Shown one piece after another: positions 16,781-25,316 of a stretch of DNA of 51,009 nucleotides. The position numbers and the translations under genes were made by a program. Position 1 is the stretch's first letter; each line of letters begins with the position of its first letter. This DNA is from an uncultured Anaeromyxobacter sp. Its GTDB lineage: Bacteria; Myxococcota; Myxococcia; Myxococcales; Anaeromyxobacteraceae. The stretch covers positions 1 through 51,009 of the forward strand of contig CAIOAK010000098.1 of NCBI GenBank assembly GCA_903855945.1, written 5' to 3'. The notes beneath the pieces are model-generated. The model worked only from the letters and a program-made list of their open reading frames with translations, had not been told where the DNA came from and did not search any database.

Positions 16781-17431
16781 GTGTTCTCCATCCACTCCAC
16801 AGAACAACTCCTCCGGGCCATCGCGCTGGCGAGCGCAGGGCTCTCGATCCTCATCTGCCTCTGGTACATCGTCCGCCGCCCGCACCTGAACCGGGTGACC
16901 AAGTCGATGCTCCTCCTCGGTCTGGGTGCCTTCCCGCTCATCGTCTCGCTCACCGGAAACATCGCCGGCTTCGAGTACACGCTCTCGCGCCCGTTCTGCG
17001 GCTCCTGCCACGTGATGGGACCGTACCTGCGCGACGCGGAGGACCCGAAATCCACCAGCCTCGCCGCGATGCACAGCCGCAACCACAAGTTCGGCGAGAG
17101 CAGCTGCTACACCTGCCACGCCGACTACGACATGTTCGGCGCCATCACGACCAAGCAGAACGGCATGAAGCACCTGTTCAAGTACCTCACCGAGTACGCC
17201 TCCACGGGTCCGGACGGCGAGGGCGGGCCGACCATCCACCTCTACAAGCCCTTCAAGAACGGCGCCTGCATGCAGTGCCACTCCACCACGGCGAAGAAGT
17301 ACGTGGAGACCCACGGGGATTCGGTGGAGGCCATCCGGTCGGGTGAGATGCGCTGCATCGACTGCCACGACGTGATCCACCCGCTCGCGCTGTCCCGCCG
17401 TCCCGGCGCCAAGAAGGAGGTCTCCAAGTGA
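16781..17431 (+). CDS. Tetrahaem NapC/NirT-type membrane cytochrome c
   Basis: A 216-residue cytochrome with four CXXCH haem sites: CGSCH (73-77), CYTCH (109-113), CMQCH (163-167) and CIDCH (192-196). Two hydrophobic segments (about 8-31 and 43-62) precede the haems. Classical NapC has one anchor helix, so this form has an extra one. Family members take electrons from menaquinol and pass them to periplasmic reductases. The region FEYTLSRPFCGSCHVMGPYL resembles the quinol-oxidising haem 1 site. No terminal reductase (nitrate, nitrite, fumarate or metal) lies in the window, so the acceptor is unknown. GTG start at 16781; the end overlaps the next gene by GTGA. Confidence 0.92.
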   Translation: MFSIHSTEQLLRAIALASAGLSILICLWYIVRRPHLNRVTKSMLLLGLGAFPLIVSLTGNIAGFEYTLSRPFCGSCHVMGPYLRDAEDPKSTSLAAMHSRNHKFGESSCYTCHADYDMFGAITTKQNGMKHLFKYLTEYASTGPDGEGGPTIHLYKPFKNGACMQCHSTTAKKYVETHGDSVEAIRSGEMRCIDCHDVIHPLALSRRPGAKKEVSK

Positions 17432-17706
17432 AGCGCGAACTGGCAAAGAAGATGGTCCTCCTCTCCGTGCTGGGGACCATCGGCGCCATGCTCTTCATGG
17501 CGGCCTCCCTCGTCTACCCGCACCCGCTCCTGCTCGTGCTCGCCATGAGCATCGGCCAGGGCATCGCGATCTTCGCGCTGGTCCTCTTCCTCCTCGCCGT
17601 GGCGCTCGACCTGCAGGCGAGCGGTGAGCTCTACATCCCCGAGGAGGAGAACCCCGCCACCGAGACGCCTCCGTCCACGGAGGGGAGCCCGCCCCCCACG
17701 GCCTGA
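17428..17706 (+). CDS. Small two-helix membrane protein linked to the cytochrome
   Basis: A 92-residue protein whose GTG start overlaps the cytochrome stop (GTGA), showing coupled translation. Residues about 8-31 and 33-63 are hydrophobic (MVLLSVLGTIGAMLFMAASL, then LLLVLAMSIGQGIAIFALVL), giving two helices. The C-terminal 30 residues are acidic and Pro/Thr-rich (EEENPATETPPSTEG). It probably sits with the tetrahaem cytochrome in the inner membrane as an accessory subunit. I recognise no family. The next gene starts two bases after its stop. Confidence 0.7.
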   Translation: MKRELAKKMVLLSVLGTIGAMLFMAASLVYPHPLLLVLAMSIGQGIAIFALVLFLLAVALDLQASGELYIPEEENPATETPPSTEGSPPPTA

Positions 17707-17707
17707 A

Positions 17708-18292
17708 GTGAAACGCCTCCTCGCCACCCTCCTCCTGACCTGCGCCACCCTCCCCGGGGCGGCGCGGGGCTCGGAGGGCGAGGCGGCGGCGGGCCCGAAG
17801 CCGGTCGTCGCGGCTCCGCGGATCGTGCTCGCGGCGCGGAGCATCGGCTCCCGCCGGGGCGACCCCCCCTCCCCGAAGGCCCACGCGGCGCTCCTCGTCC
17901 GGCTCGGATCGGGCCCCGGAGGGTTCATCGTGCAGGGCGGGAAGGAATCGGTCTCGGGCTGGCTCCCGGGACGCGCCCGCGTCATCGGCTACGTCATCCC
18001 CTGCGCCGATCCGGCGCTCGAGTTCACCCGGGCCGCCGGGGCCTTCTGGGGCGAGGGCGAGGTGCGGGAGCTGCCCACCCGCGCGCTCGCCACCTTCGAC
18101 GAGCCGGGCCTCACCGAGGCGCGCATCCGCGCGATCGTCGACTCCCTGAACGAGGAGTTCCGGAGCCGCGACTACCGGCTCGACGGCGGGCCCAGTTCCA
18201 ACAGCTTCGTGAGCCGATTCCTGGAGCGGCTGGGGCGTGCGCTCCCGGCCGTGGGCGATGCCGACCTCCCCGGCTGGGGATGGCGGCCCTGA
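17708..18292 (+). CDS. Secreted protein of unknown function
   Basis: A 194-residue protein. GTG 17708 gives MKRLLATLLLTCATLPGAAR, a Sec signal peptide. The mature domain has short strands such as AHAALLVRLGSGPGGFIVQGG, and a C-terminal block YRLDGGPSSNSFVSRFLERL that resembles the Asn/Ser-containing segment of DUF3750/papain-like (NlpC-type) proteins; that resemblance is tentative. It is packed between the two-helix membrane protein and an acyltransferase-like gene on the same strand, so it may share their transcript. Function is unknown; a periplasmic peptidase or transferase fold is possible. Confidence 0.65.
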   Translation: MKRLLATLLLTCATLPGAARGSEGEAAAGPKPVVAAPRIVLAARSIGSRRGDPPSPKAHAALLVRLGSGPGGFIVQGGKESVSGWLPGRARVIGYVIPCADPALEFTRAAGAFWGEGEVRELPTRALATFDEPGLTEARIRAIVDSLNEEFRSRDYRLDGGPSSNSFVSRFLERLGRALPAVGDADLPGWGWRP

Positions 18293-18304
18293 GAGGAGCC
18301 CGAC

Positions 18305-19342
18305 ATGGCCGAGGCACGTAGCCGGAAGCTCTGGCTCGACTGGCAGCGCGGCCTCGCCGTGCTCTACATGCTCGAGTGGCACACGTGGGACTCGTGGCGT
18401 GCCGACCCGGCCGCGGTCGGGCCCGTCCACGAGGCGCTCGCGATCCTCGGCGGCTTCGCGGCCCCGTCGTTCCTCTACATGGCCGGCATGTCGCAGCTCC
18501 TCGGCGACGCGGCCCAGGAGCGGAAGGGGATACCGGTCGGGGTGCGGCGCATCGGCGCCATCCGCAGGGCGCTGTGGCTGCTCGGCGTCGCCTACCTGCT
18601 CCGGATCTTCTGGTTCACCGCCGGTGGCGCCTGGCGGGTCCCGGACGGATGGCAGGGGATCCTCAAGGTCGACGTCCTGAACGTCATCGCCGTCTCGCTC
18701 CTCGTCTCGGCCCTCTTCACCGTGGGGATGAAGCCGAGGCTCCACGCGATCCTGGCGGTCGGCGCCACCGCCGCGGTGGCCTTCCTGGCCCCGGTGGTGG
18801 CCGGCTGGAACCACCCGCCGAGCCGCATCCTCGACTACCTCTACTCGGAGTGGCCGCGCGGCATCTTCTACCTCTTCCCCTGGGCCGCCTTCTGCTTCGC
18901 CGGGAGCGCGCTGGGGCGGCTCGCGATGGGGGAGTCGCGGCCGAGGACCTGGCTCGCGCTCGGGGCCGGGCTGGCGCTCGTGGGCTGGCTCGGCGACAAG
19001 CTCCCTCCGTTCTACGCCCACCAGGATTTCTGGCGCGTCTCCCCGTCCTGGTTCGCGATCCGGCTCGGGGGCGTGGTGGCGACGAGCGGCCTCCTGCAGC
19101 TCGTCCCGGCGAGCGCCGACCGCTGGCTCTCCTGGCTCCGCACCATGGGGCGCCACAGCCTGCTCGGGTACTTCCTCTCCATCGAGCTTCCCTACGGCGT
19201 CCTCTCCCGCCCGTTCCACAAGCAGCTCGGCACCTACACGGGGCTGGTCGGGGTGGTGGCCATGGCGGTCCTCATCTGGGGCGCGTCGGTGGCGGCGGAG
19301 CGGTACGACCAGTGGAAGCTCGCCCGGGCCCGGGCGGCGTGA
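18305..19342 (+). CDS. HGSNAT/DUF1624-like membrane acyltransferase
   Basis: A 345-residue polytopic membrane protein with about ten hydrophobic segments. The N-terminal motif LDWQRGLAVLYMLEWHTWDS, followed by FAAPSFLYMAGMS, is typical of the heparan-alpha-glucosaminide N-acetyltransferase-like (DUF1624) branch of transmembrane acyltransferases, where the motif histidine is proposed to carry the acyl group. It would modify an envelope polysaccharide or glycolipid with acyl groups from cytosolic acyl-CoA. A good ribosome-binding site (GAGGAG) precedes the ATG. Its stop overlaps the GTG start of an SGNH hydrolase, a common partner of acyltransferases. The substrate is not identifiable. Confidence 0.8.
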   Translation: MAEARSRKLWLDWQRGLAVLYMLEWHTWDSWRADPAAVGPVHEALAILGGFAAPSFLYMAGMSQLLGDAAQERKGIPVGVRRIGAIRRALWLLGVAYLLRIFWFTAGGAWRVPDGWQGILKVDVLNVIAVSLLVSALFTVGMKPRLHAILAVGATAAVAFLAPVVAGWNHPPSRILDYLYSEWPRGIFYLFPWAAFCFAGSALGRLAMGESRPRTWLALGAGLALVGWLGDKLPPFYAHQDFWRVSPSWFAIRLGGVVATSGLLQLVPASADRWLSWLRTMGRHSLLGYFLSIELPYGVLSRPFHKQLGTYTGLVGVVAMAVLIWGASVAAERYDQWKLARARAA

Positions 19343-20412
19343 TCACCCTGCGCGCCGCGGCCGCACTGGCCCTCCTCGTCCTCGCGAGCACCGCGGAGGC
19401 CGCCGCGCCCCACCTCACGCCGGCCCCGCTCCTCTCGCGCGGGAAGCGGGTCGCATCGAGTCCGAAGGGGGGCGCGGTGGTGGTGGACGGCGTCTACCGG
19501 ACCTCCGCCTCCTGGGCCGGCGGGCACCCCACGCCCGCGAAGCCCTCCTGGGTCGCCATCGACGTGGGCTCGGGGCCCACGCGACTCCTCGTGTCGTGGA
19601 CCTCCTCCGGCAACCACGACTACATCGACCGGAAGTACGGAGCCCCGGTCGACTACCGCATCGAGACCTCGGCCGACTCCACGAACGGCGCCGACGGGAC
19701 CTGGCGGACCGCGCTCGCCATCTCCGGGAACCCGGTCCGGTCCCGGGCCCACGCCATCGACTTCTCCGGGCAGCGCTGGGTCCGGATGGTGGTCACCGGG
19801 CTGTCCCCGGATGTCTTCGAGCACGGCCTCTACCTCGACGAGATCGACGTCCACGACCTCTCGCGCGGGGGCGACGACCTCTGGGTCTTCTTCGGCGACA
19901 GCATCACCTCCGCGGTCTTCGACCGGGCGCCGGGGCACCAGCCCGACTTCGCCACGCAGGTGGCGCTCCTCCATCCCGGCTACCACCCGGCCGTGGTCGG
20001 CGCGGGATTCGGGAGCCTGCACCACTCCGACGCCGTGCGACGCATCGACGAGGTCCTGGCGCAGAACCCGGACGCCCGGGTCATCGCGCTCGGATTCGGA
20101 TCGAACGACTGGGACCCCAAGGCGTTCCGCGCCGACCTGCTCGAGGTGATCCGCAAGGTGAAGGCGGCCGGGCGCATCCCCATCGTGGCGCGGATCCCCT
20201 TCCGGGCCGACGCGAAGGTCGACTTCGCGGCCCAGCTGAACCGTGTGGTGGACGAGGAGACGGCCCGGCTCGGCCTCCTTCCAGGGCCCGACCTGTACGG
20301 CTGGTTCCGGGCCCACCCGGAGCGGCTCACCGACGGGCTGCACCCGGACGACGCGGGGGCGCGGGAGATGATCCGGCGCTGGGTGCAGGCAGCGGCGCCG
20401 CTCTACCGCTGA
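19339..20412 (+). CDS. Secreted SGNH/GDSL hydrolase with N-terminal discoidin-like domain
   Basis: A 357-residue exported esterase. GTG 19339 overlaps the acyltransferase stop (GTGA) and starts a signal peptide, VITLRAAAALALLVLASTAE. Residues about 35-175 look like a discoidin (F5/8-type) carbohydrate-binding beta-sandwich (WVAIDVGSGPTRLLVSW, then QRWVRMVVTGLSPD). The hydrolase follows, with block I VFFGDSIT (Ser188), block III GFGSND, and block V DGLHPDD carrying the catalytic Asp and His. These enzymes remove or transfer acyl groups on polysaccharides. Pairing with the membrane acyltransferase suggests an acylation/deacylation pair for a surface glycan. Confidence 0.85.
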   Translation: MITLRAAAALALLVLASTAEAAAPHLTPAPLLSRGKRVASSPKGGAVVVDGVYRTSASWAGGHPTPAKPSWVAIDVGSGPTRLLVSWTSSGNHDYIDRKYGAPVDYRIETSADSTNGADGTWRTALAISGNPVRSRAHAIDFSGQRWVRMVVTGLSPDVFEHGLYLDEIDVHDLSRGGDDLWVFFGDSITSAVFDRAPGHQPDFATQVALLHPGYHPAVVGAGFGSLHHSDAVRRIDEVLAQNPDARVIALGFGSNDWDPKAFRADLLEVIRKVKAAGRIPIVARIPFRADAKVDFAAQLNRVVDEETARLGLLPGPDLYGWFRAHPERLTDGLHPDDAGAREMIRRWVQAAAPLYR

Positions 20413-20427
20413 CCGGGCGAGGCCCGG
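20413..20427 (+). terminator. GC-rich hairpin after the SGNH hydrolase gene
   Basis: CCGGGC-GAG-GCCCGG forms a perfect 6-bp stem with a 3-base loop, beginning on the base after the hydrolase stop codon. No U-tract follows, so it may act as a weak or factor-assisted terminator or as a 3'-end stabiliser. Confidence 0.35.
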
Positions 20428-20437
20428 GCCGCCGCGG

Positions 20438-20450
20438 TACAATCGGGCCA
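20438..20450 (+). promoter_or_regulatory. -10-like box giving a possibly leaderless acyl-CoA-binding protein mRNA
   Basis: TACAAT (20438-20443) matches the sigma70 -10 consensus at 5 of 6 bases and lies six bases before the ATG at 20450, so transcription would start at or beside the A of the start codon. There is no Shine-Dalgarno in front of this gene, consistent with leaderless translation. No convincing -35 box was found. Confidence 0.4.
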
Positions 20451-20713
20451 TGGCCGCCACCGATCCGTTCGTCGATGCCCAGGGGCGCGTGAAGAAGCTC
20501 CGCACCCGCCCCGCCAACTCGGAGCTCCTCGACCTCTACGCCCTCTTCAAGCAGGCCACGGAGGGGGACGCGACGGGGAGCCGCCCCGGAATGCTCGACC
20601 TGAAGGGGCGGGCCAAGTTCGATGCCTGGACCTCCCGCAAGGGGATGGCGCAGGGGGACGCGAAGTCCCGGTACGTGCAGCTCGTGGACGCGCTCGTGAA
20701 GAAGCTCGGCTGA
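20450..20713 (+). CDS. Acyl-CoA-binding protein (ACBP family)
   Basis: An 87-residue single-domain ACBP, the length of the eukaryotic protein. The family core is easily seen: LLDLYALFKQATEGDATGSR (28-45 region with the acyl-CoA-contacting Tyr and Lys), GMLDLKGRAKFDAWTSRKGM, and the last helix AKSRYVQLVDALVKKL. The protein binds medium- and long-chain acyl-CoA thioesters, buffering and delivering them to lipid enzymes in the cytosol. ACBPs are universal in eukaryotes but patchy in bacteria. It has no ribosome-binding site. The acyltransferase upstream uses acyl groups, so a supply role is conceivable, but that link is inference. Confidence 0.92.
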   Translation: MAATDPFVDAQGRVKKLRTRPANSELLDLYALFKQATEGDATGSRPGMLDLKGRAKFDAWTSRKGMAQGDAKSRYVQLVDALVKKLG

Positions 20714-20729
20714 CCCGAGCGAGCGCGGG

Positions 20730-23700
20730 TCACGCCGCCGCGCTCTCCGGCGTGGGCTCCCCGTCCGGGAGCCCCTTGCCCTTCCAGAGCAGGTAGACCG
20801 CCGGGTACACGAGGAGCTCGAGGACGAAGGAGGTCGCGAGCCCCCCCACCATGGGCGCGGCGATCCGCTTCATGACGTCCGCCCCGGTTCCGGTGGACCA
20901 CATGATGGGGAGCAGCCCCATGAAGGCGGCGGCCACGGTCATGGCCTTGGGGCGGAGCCGCTTCACCGCGCCGTGGACGATGGCCTCCACGAGGTCGCCG
21001 CGGGTCCTCAGGCACCCTCGCTTCGCCCTCTCGTCGAGGGAGAGGTCGAGGAAGAGCAGCATGAACACGCCGGTCTCCGCGTCGAGCCCCATGAGCGCGA
21101 TCATCCCGACCCAGGCGGCGATCGAGACGTTGTAGTCGAGCGCCCACATGAGCCAGACCGCCCCGATGGCCGAGAAGGGAACCGCCAGCATGACGATGCC
21201 GGACTTGGTCGCCGACTTCGTGTTCATGTAGAGCAGCCCGAAGATGAGGACGATGGTGATGGGGAGCACGAGCTTCAGCCGCTCCCGGACCCGGAGCATG
21301 TTCTCGTACTGGCCGCTCCAGGTGAGCGAGTAGCCGGTGGGGACCTGGACCGCCGCCGTCACCGCCCTCTTGGCCGCGTCCACGTAGCTCCCGATGTCGA
21401 TCGCCGAGGTGTCGAAGTCCACGTAGACGTATCCCACCAGCATCCCGTTCTCGTTGCGGATCATCGACGGCCCGGAGACGAGCATCACGTCGGCGATCTC
21501 CTCCATGGGGATCTGGCCGCCTCGCGGAAGCGGCAGCAGCACCCGCTTCAGCGCATCGAGATCCTCGCGGTAGTCGCGCTGGTAGCGGACGTTGATGGAG
21601 TAGCGCTCCCGCCCCTCCACCGTGACCCCCTGCTCGTCGCCGCCCACGGCGGTCATCACCATCATGTTGGCGTCGTCGATGGAGAGGCCGTACCGGGCCA
21701 GCTCGTCGCGCTTCAGGACGAAGTCGAGGAAGTAGCCCCCGGCGACCCGCTCGGCGAAGACGCTGCGGGTGCCGGGGAGCTTGCCGAGCGCCGCCTCGGT
21801 CGCCAGCGCGATGCGCTCGATCTCCGGCAGCTTCGCCCCCGAGATCTTGATCCCGATGGGGGTGCGGATGCCGGTGGAGAGCATGTCGAGCCGCCCCTTG
21901 ATGGGCATGGTCCAGGCGTTGGAGATGCCCGGGATCTGGAGCGCGGCGTCCATCTCGTTCTTGAGCTCCTCCTCGGCGATGCGGTCCCGCCAGAAGGGGC
22001 GCAGGGGCGCCTTCAGCCACTCCGGCGCCCAGGAGGAGTACCAGCGGGGCCGCTCGCGCCACTCCAGCTCGGGCTTCAGCACCACCGTGGTCTCCATCAT
22101 CCCGAAGGGGGCCGGATCGGTGGAGGTGTTGGCCCGCCCGGCCTTCCCGAAGACGCTCTTCACCTCGGGGAAGGTGCGGAGGATCTTGTCCTGGAGCTGC
22201 AGCACGGCCTGGGCCTCGGCCACCGACATGCCCGGCTGCACCGCCGACGGCATGTAGAGGATGGTCCCCTCGTTGAGCGGCGGCATGAACTCCGAGCCGA
22301 GCCGGAGGTAGACGGGCACGGTGGCCGCGACGAGGAGCAGGCTCGCGGCGATGACGCCCCGGGGGTGGCGGAGGACGAAGCGGCAGGGGCCCTCGTAGAG
22401 CCGGTGGAGGACGCGGCTGACGGGGTGGCGGTCCTCCGCGTGGTACGTGCCGACGGCCACCTGGGTGGCGAGCCAGGCGAGCGCCCGGGGACGGAAGCGG
22501 AAGGGCTCGATGCGCGCGAAGAGCATGCGCATGGCGGGGTCGAGCGTGATCGCCAGGATCGCGGCGATGGCCATGGCCAGGTTCTTCGAGATGGCGAGCG
22601 GCCGGAAGAGCCTGCCCTCCTGGTCCACCAGGGTGAAGACGGGCATGAAGGCCACGGCGATGACGAGCAGCGAGAAGAAGACCGAGGGGCCCACCTCGAG
22701 CAGCGCCTCGAGCCGGACCTCGTGGAAGCTCCTCTTCGAGCCGCTCGCCTGCCAGATCTGGATCTTGTTGTAGGCGTTCTCCACCTCGACGATGGCCCCG
22801 TCCACCAGCACGCCGATGGAGATGGCGATGCCGGCCAGCGACATGAGGTTCGCCCCCATCCCCATCGCGTACATGGGGATGAACGCCAGCGCGATCGAGA
22901 CCGGGATGGTGACGATGGGGACGATGGCGGACGGGATGTGCCAGAGGAAGATCAGGATCACGAGCGAGACGATCACGATCTCCTCGACGAGCTTGTGCTT
23001 CACGGTGCCGATGGCCTGCTCGATGAGCTCGGAGCGGTCGTAGGTCGTGACCACCTCCACCCCGTCGGGAAGCGACGACCGGAGATCGGCCAGCTTCGCC
23101 TGCACGCGATCGATCACGGTGAGCGCGTTCTCTCCCTGGCGCATCACCACGATGCCGCCCACCACGTCCCCCTGACCGTCCATGTCGGCGACGCCGCGCC
23201 GGATCTCGGGGCCGAGCGCCACCTGGGCGACGTCCTTCACCTGGATGGGCGTCCCCCCCTCCGCCTTGAGCACCAGCTTCTCGAGATCGGCGATCGACTT
23301 CACGTACCCCCGCCCGCGAACCATGTACTCGCGACCGGAGAGCTCGACGAGACGCCCGCCCACGTCGTTGTTCCCGCGGCGCACGGCGGTGATGACCGCC
23401 TCGAGCGGCAGCTTGTAGGCGGCGAGCTTGGTGGGGTTGACCGTGATCTGGTACTGGCGGACCTGGCCGCCCACCGTGGCCACCTCCGACACGCCCGGAA
23501 CCGACTGGATGGCGTAGCGGAGGAACCAGTCCTGGTAGGAGCGCAGCTCGTCCGAGCTGTGCTTCCCGCTCCGGTCGACGAGCGCGTACTGGAAGACCCA
23601 GCCCACGCTGGTCGCGTCGGGGCCGAGCTCGGTCTTCACGCCGGCCGGCAGCTGGCCGGTGATCTTGGACAGGTACTCGAGGACCCGGGTGCGGGCCCAG

Positions 23701-24008
23701 TAGGGATCGGTCCCGTCCTCGAAGATGACGTAGACGTAGCTGAACCCGAAGTCGGAGAATCCCCGGATGGCCTTCACCTTCGGTGCACCCAGGAGCGCCG
23801 TGGTGATGGGGTAGGTCACCTGGTCCTCGATGATGTCCGGGCTGCGATCCCATCGGGAGTAGACGATCACCTGCGTGTCGGAGAGGTCGGGCAGCGCGTC
23901 GAGCGGGATGTTCCGCATCGTGTACACGCTCACCGCGAGCAGCACGAGCGTCGCCGCCAGGACGACGAACCGGTTCTCCGCGGAGAACCGGATGATCCTC
24001 CGGACCAT
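20730..24008 (-). CDS. cusA: Heavy-metal RND efflux pump CusA/CzcA family
   Basis: A 1092-residue HME-type RND protein beginning MVRRIIRFSAENRFVVLAAT. Family marks include LPDLSDTQVIVYSRWDRSPD, the periplasmic pore segment, and the helix-4 region SIGVLVDGAIVEVENAYNKI, which replaces the DD pair of drug pumps. RNENGMLVGYVYVDF and the C-terminal MWSTGTGADVMKRIAAPMVGG occur in CusA-like proteins. Methionines in the porter domain are compatible with Cu+/Ag+ relay, but the ion cannot be fixed from this. It starts two bases after the adaptor stop, so the three pump genes form one operon. It expels metal from periplasm and cytosol using the proton gradient. Confidence 0.92.
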   Translation of the reverse strand: MVRRIIRFSAENRFVVLAATLVLLAVSVYTMRNIPLDALPDLSDTQVIVYSRWDRSPDIIEDQVTYPITTALLGAPKVKAIRGFSDFGFSYVYVIFEDGTDPYWARTRVLEYLSKITGQLPAGVKTELGPDATSVGWVFQYALVDRSGKHSSDELRSYQDWFLRYAIQSVPGVSEVATVGGQVRQYQITVNPTKLAAYKLPLEAVITAVRRGNNDVGGRLVELSGREYMVRGRGYVKSIADLEKLVLKAEGGTPIQVKDVAQVALGPEIRRGVADMDGQGDVVGGIVVMRQGENALTVIDRVQAKLADLRSSLPDGVEVVTTYDRSELIEQAIGTVKHKLVEEIVIVSLVILIFLWHIPSAIVPIVTIPVSIALAFIPMYAMGMGANLMSLAGIAISIGVLVDGAIVEVENAYNKIQIWQASGSKRSFHEVRLEALLEVGPSVFFSLLVIAVAFMPVFTLVDQEGRLFRPLAISKNLAMAIAAILAITLDPAMRMLFARIEPFRFRPRALAWLATQVAVGTYHAEDRHPVSRVLHRLYEGPCRFVLRHPRGVIAASLLLVAATVPVYLRLGSEFMPPLNEGTILYMPSAVQPGMSVAEAQAVLQLQDKILRTFPEVKSVFGKAGRANTSTDPAPFGMMETTVVLKPELEWRERPRWYSSWAPEWLKAPLRPFWRDRIAEEELKNEMDAALQIPGISNAWTMPIKGRLDMLSTGIRTPIGIKISGAKLPEIERIALATEAALGKLPGTRSVFAERVAGGYFLDFVLKRDELARYGLSIDDANMMVMTAVGGDEQGVTVEGRERYSINVRYQRDYREDLDALKRVLLPLPRGGQIPMEEIADVMLVSGPSMIRNENGMLVGYVYVDFDTSAIDIGSYVDAAKRAVTAAVQVPTGYSLTWSGQYENMLRVRERLKLVLPITIVLIFGLLYMNTKSATKSGIVMLAVPFSAIGAVWLMWALDYNVSIAAWVGMIALMGLDAETGVFMLLFLDLSLDERAKRGCLRTRGDLVEAIVHGAVKRLRPKAMTVAAAFMGLLPIMWSTGTGADVMKRIAAPMVGGLATSFVLELLVYPAVYLLWKGKGLPDGEPTPESAAA

Positions 24009-24010
24009 CG

Positions 24011-25297
24011 CTACTTCCCTCCCATGGCGGCGAGCGAGGCTCGCAGGCGGGACTCGGAGTCCACCAGGAAGTTGGCGCGGGTGACCACCTTGTCCCCGGC
24101 CTCGAGGCCGGCCCGCACCTCCACCTGGTCCCCGTTCACCGACCCGACCTGGATCTCGCGGGGCTGGAACTTCCCCTCCCCGAGCGCGAGGAAGACCACC
24201 TTCTTCGATCCCGAGTCGATGACCGCGTCGGCGGGGATGCGGAGCCCCTCGCGCCGCTCCGCCTCGAGCGTCACCTCGCCGAACATCTCCGGCCGGAGCT
24301 CCCCCTTCGGGTTCGCGAACTCCAGCCGCACCTTGGCGGTCCGGGTCTTCGGATCGAGGATGGGATCGAGGAAGATGACCTTCCCCTGGAAGGTCCGGTT
24401 CGGGAAGGCCTGGAGGGCGAGCCTGGCCCGCATGCCCGGCCGGATCCGCGCCAGGTCGGTCTCGTAGGCGTCGGCCAGGACCCAGACCTCGGACAGGTCG
24501 GTGATCTCGTAGGGCATGTCGCCCTCGTTCAGCCGGTGGCCCATGACGATGTCCTTCTTCGTCACCACCCCGGTCATGGGCGAGACCATGGTGAGGTTCT
24601 TGGTGGGCTTGCCGGTCTCCTCGAGCCGCTTCACCTCGCTCTCCGGGATGTCCCAGAGGCTCAGCCGCTCCCGCGCGGAGTCGACGAGATCGTCGCCGGC
24701 GCCCGTGGCGACGCCGCCCTCGGCGAGCGCCTTGCGGGTGCGCAGGGCGAGCAGGTACTCCTGCTGCACGGAGAGCAGGTCCGGGCTGTAGATGCTGAAG
24801 AGCGGCTCTCCGCGCTTCACCGGCTTGCCCACGTAGTCGGCGTAGACCGTGTCCACGAAGCCGCCTACCTTGATGTTCACGTGGTGGACGTTGGCCTCGT
24901 CCACCGCCACCTTGCCCACCGTGCGCCAGGTCGCGCCCACCGGGCCGCGGGTGACCTCCGCCGTTCGCAGGCCGATGAGCTGCTGGCGCTGCGGGTCGAT
25001 CTGGACGTTGGCGAGCCCGTCCACCGGGCTCGCCCCGCCGGCCGCCTCGCCCACCTTCACGAGCGGCATGCCGCAGATCGGGCAGTCGCCGGGGTGGTCC
25101 GACACGATGGTGGCGTGCATCGGGCAGGTGAAGCGGGTCCGGGCCTCGGCCGGGTCGGCCGCATGGACGTGGGCCGGCCCCTTCCGGGCGACCAGGTAGG
25201 CCGCCCCACCGCCGACCGCGAGGCCGAACAGGAGGACCGCGACGAGCGACCCGGCGCCGAAGCGGCGCGCCGGAGCGGGAATCTTGGTGTCGTTCAT
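24011..25297 (-). CDS. cusB: Heavy-metal RND periplasmic adaptor with N-terminal metal-binding domain (CusB-like)
   Basis: A 428-residue adaptor. From ATG 25295-25297 (MNDTKIPAPARRFGAGSLVA) it has one membrane anchor (about 14-36). A short heavy-metal-binding YHS-like domain follows, with FTCPMHATIVSDHPGDCPIC, whose CPMH and CPICGM cysteines, histidine and methionines bind metal and are typical of CusB/CzcB adaptors. After this come lipoyl, hairpin and beta-barrel segments (GGFVDTVYADYVGKPVKRGE; GVVTKKDIVMGHRLNEGD). It would accept periplasmic metal and activate the CusA-like pump. A 40-codon longer frame upstream is low complexity and overlaps the outer-membrane-factor gene; it was rejected. 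Confidence 0.92.
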   Translation of the reverse strand: MNDTKIPAPARRFGAGSLVAVLLFGLAVGGGAAYLVARKGPAHVHAADPAEARTRFTCPMHATIVSDHPGDCPICGMPLVKVGEAAGGASPVDGLANVQIDPQRQQLIGLRTAEVTRGPVGATWRTVGKVAVDEANVHHVNIKVGGFVDTVYADYVGKPVKRGEPLFSIYSPDLLSVQQEYLLALRTRKALAEGGVATGAGDDLVDSARERLSLWDIPESEVKRLEETGKPTKNLTMVSPMTGVVTKKDIVMGHRLNEGDMPYEITDLSEVWVLADAYETDLARIRPGMRARLALQAFPNRTFQGKVIFLDPILDPKTRTAKVRLEFANPKGELRPEMFGEVTLEAERREGLRIPADAVIDSGSKKVVFLALGEGKFQPREIQVGSVNGDQVEVRAGLEAGDKVVTRANFLVDSESRLRASLAAMGGK

Positions 25298-25316
25298 CTT
25301 GCGTTCTCCCGTGGAG

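Noticed and set aside
20973-24467. 1164-codon plus-strand frame antisense to cusA and cusB
   Set aside because: Highly His/Asp/Glu/Arg-biased composition is the mirror of a GC-rich membrane-protein gene; cusA on the other strand is unmistakable.
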